Shown piece by piece: positions 62,876 through 64,000 of a stretch of 64,000 nt of DNA. Numbering within the stretch: the stretch's first letter is position 1; each line of letters opens with the position of its first letter. The notes beneath the pieces were generated by a model. That model was not told the DNA's origin. It saw only the letters and a program-made list of their open reading frames with translations, and did no database searches. The translations under genes and the position numbers were made by a program. Source of the stretch: Saccharospirillum alexandrii (GTDB taxonomy: Bacteria > Pseudomonadota > Gammaproteobacteria > Pseudomonadales > Natronospirillaceae); contig NZ_RCIP01000002.1 of assembly GCF_004000275.1 (NCBI RefSeq), forward strand, positions 682,283-746,282. Reading direction: 5' to 3'.

Positions 62876-63799
62876 ATGATTGCCAACGCGCTCGGGCCCG
62901 TCTTTTTGCTGATTCTGCTGGGCGTCGCGCTGCGACATTGGGACTTGCCGCCAGCCGCCACCTGGCCTGGCATCGAACGGCTGACCTACACCGTCCTGTT
63001 CCCGGCGCTGCTGGTTCACCGGCTGGCACTGGCCGATTTTGATCTGCGCACGTTCGGCCAACTGGCGCTTACCCTCTGTTCGGCCCTGCTAGTGATCAGT
63101 CTGCTCTTTTTCCTGCTGCAACGCTGGCTGGCCAAAGACGGACCAGACCTGACGTCGGTGTACCAGGGGGCAGTGCGATTCAATACCTACATCGGCCTGG
63201 CCGTCGTCAGTGCGCTGCATGGTGAGCCGGGCCTGGTAATTGCCGCCATGGCCATGGCGGTGATGATTCCCTTTGTGAACGTACTGTGCGTGCTCACTTT
63301 TGCGCTAACCGGCACCGGCTCTCAGGTATCGGCCCGGGGCATCGTGCGCGCCCTGCTCAGCAACCCTCTTATTCTCGGCTGCCTGGCCGGCGTTGCGCTG
63401 AACGTGAGTGGCATTGGCCTGCCAGGCTGGACCGCCGACACGGCTCGCCTGCTCGGCTCTACAGCCTTGCCATTGGGCCTGCTGGCCGTTGGTGCGGCAC
63501 TTAACCTGCGCACCCTCAGTGCCGATGTAAAACCCGTTTTGCTGGCCAGTCTGGTGAAATTCGCCCTGCTCCCTCTGGCACTGGTTGCCCTGGCGACCCT
63601 GTTTGGCGTGAATGCGCTGGGTGTGTCGGTACTGCTGATTTTAGGCACCCTGCCCACGGCCAGTTCCGCTTTCATTCTGGCTCGCCAGATGGGCGGCAAT
63701 GCCAACCTCATGGCCAACATCATTACCCTGCAAACGCTGATGGCCTTTCTGGTGATGCCCGCCTGGCTGGTTCTGGCCGCCAATACCGCGCTATTCTGA
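62876..63799 (+). CDS. AEC family transporter
   Basis: This is a 307-residue protein with about ten membrane segments (MIANALGPVFLLILLGVALR at the start, then LTYTVLFPALLVHRLAL and NPLILGCLAGVALNVSGIGLPGW). It fits the auxin efflux carrier family, which moves organic acids or similar small molecules. ATG 62876 is chosen because sequence upstream shows no membrane pattern. The frame is open further upstream, but that part is antisense to DUF2239. Confidence 0.87.
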   Translation: MIANALGPVFLLILLGVALRHWDLPPAATWPGIERLTYTVLFPALLVHRLALADFDLRTFGQLALTLCSALLVISLLFFLLQRWLAKDGPDLTSVYQGAVRFNTYIGLAVVSALHGEPGLVIAAMAMAVMIPFVNVLCVLTFALTGTGSQVSARGIVRALLSNPLILGCLAGVALNVSGIGLPGWTADTARLLGSTALPLGLLAVGAALNLRTLSADVKPVLLASLVKFALLPLALVALATLFGVNALGVSVLLILGTLPTASSAFILARQMGGNANLMANIITLQTLMAFLVMPAWLVLAANTALF

Positions 63800-63912
63800 A
63801 GCGCTTCTCAGGTTGACGGGGTAGCCCTTCCTGATTGCATTATTAAGAATTGCCCTTATTACCCTACAGACTCAAATTACTGCGGATGTGTCCGCCGACA
63901 AGGAGTGACCTG

Positions 63913-64000
63913 ATGAAGGGTGATTGTACGATTGGCCTGATTGGCCTGGCTGTCATGGGCCAAAACCTGGTGTTGAACCTGCTCGACCACGACAACAAAG
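63913..64000 (+). CDS. gnd: 6-phosphogluconate dehydrogenase (3' partial)
   Basis: The first 29 residues (MKGDCTIGLIGLAVMGQNLV and on) show the NADP-binding GLIGLAVMGQNLVLN motif of the pentose-phosphate enzyme that oxidises 6-phosphogluconate to ribulose 5-phosphate. AAGGAGTGACCTG precedes the ATG. The rest lies beyond the window. Confidence 0.92.
   Translation, partial: MKGDCTIGLIGLAVMGQNLVLNLLDHDNK

Overview
The window reads as chromosomal DNA of a marine-type gammaproteobacterium with moderately high GC content. Core genes (ubiC, ubiA, phoB, phoR, pstSCAB-phoU, speA, folE, leuA with a divergent Lrp-family gene, HU) and the order HU, rubredoxin reductase, rubredoxin, ubiC, ubiA, phoB, phoR, response regulator, phoU-pst resemble the Pseudomonas phoBR/pst neighbourhood. 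Mannitol uptake, NDH-2 and long intergenic palindromes would fit an Oceanospirillales-like lineage, but that placement is inference. No phage genes, insertion sequences, rRNA or CRISPR arrays were seen. Nearly all DNA is coding apart from one 1.16 kb gap at 26398-27559.

Layout. 1-4.0 kb: end of a cobalamin nucleotide-loop cluster (cobT, cobS, cobC) and NDH-2. 4.0-10.8 kb: folE, an M17 aminopeptidase, an LpxL-type acyltransferase, ridA, speA, and three small proteins (47 aa basic, 53 aa zinc ribbon, 96 aa DUF1127). 10.9-15.8 kb: a VWA lipoprotein with an ECF sigma factor and anti-sigma factor, and a protein with calcium-binding loops. 15.9-20.8 kb: leuA with a structured leader, an Lrp-family regulator, an SCP2-like protein, HU, and rubredoxin with its reductase. 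21-41 kb: ubiCA, then a phosphate superregion of phoBR, a REC-PilZ regulator, phoU-pstBACS, DUF47-pit and phnDCE1E2, with Pho boxes upstream of phoB, pstS and phnD. 41-49 kb: mtgA, two transporters, a second ECF/anti-sigma pair and an HDOD-GAF protein. 48.7-53.2 kb: a tightly overlapping operon of cupredoxin, GGDEF-EAL protein, DUF3034 and truncated-globin lipoprotein. 53-60 kb: a peptidase S51-like gene and a mannitol module (mtlEFG, mannitol dehydrogenase, AraC). 60-64 kb: a methyltransferase, a DODA-type dioxygenase, DUF2239, an AEC transporter and the start of gnd.

Three non-coding features stand out. First, the 26.4-27.5 kb gap holds two tandem CsrB/RsmZ-type RNAs. Both are rich in GGA motifs, several displayed in hairpin loops; both have a terminator hairpin, and each has a GacA/UvrY-like palindrome about 170 bp upstream of its inferred start. 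Second, five copies (3.9, 7.5, 18.5, 58.4 and 60.1 kb) of a nested palindromic element occur between genes. The core is conserved, while the outer arms differ between copies yet remain self-complementary. Third, the Pho boxes tie the high-affinity Pst system, the PhnDCE-type transporter and phoBR into one regulon, with a reversed box-like site at the low-affinity pit promoter.
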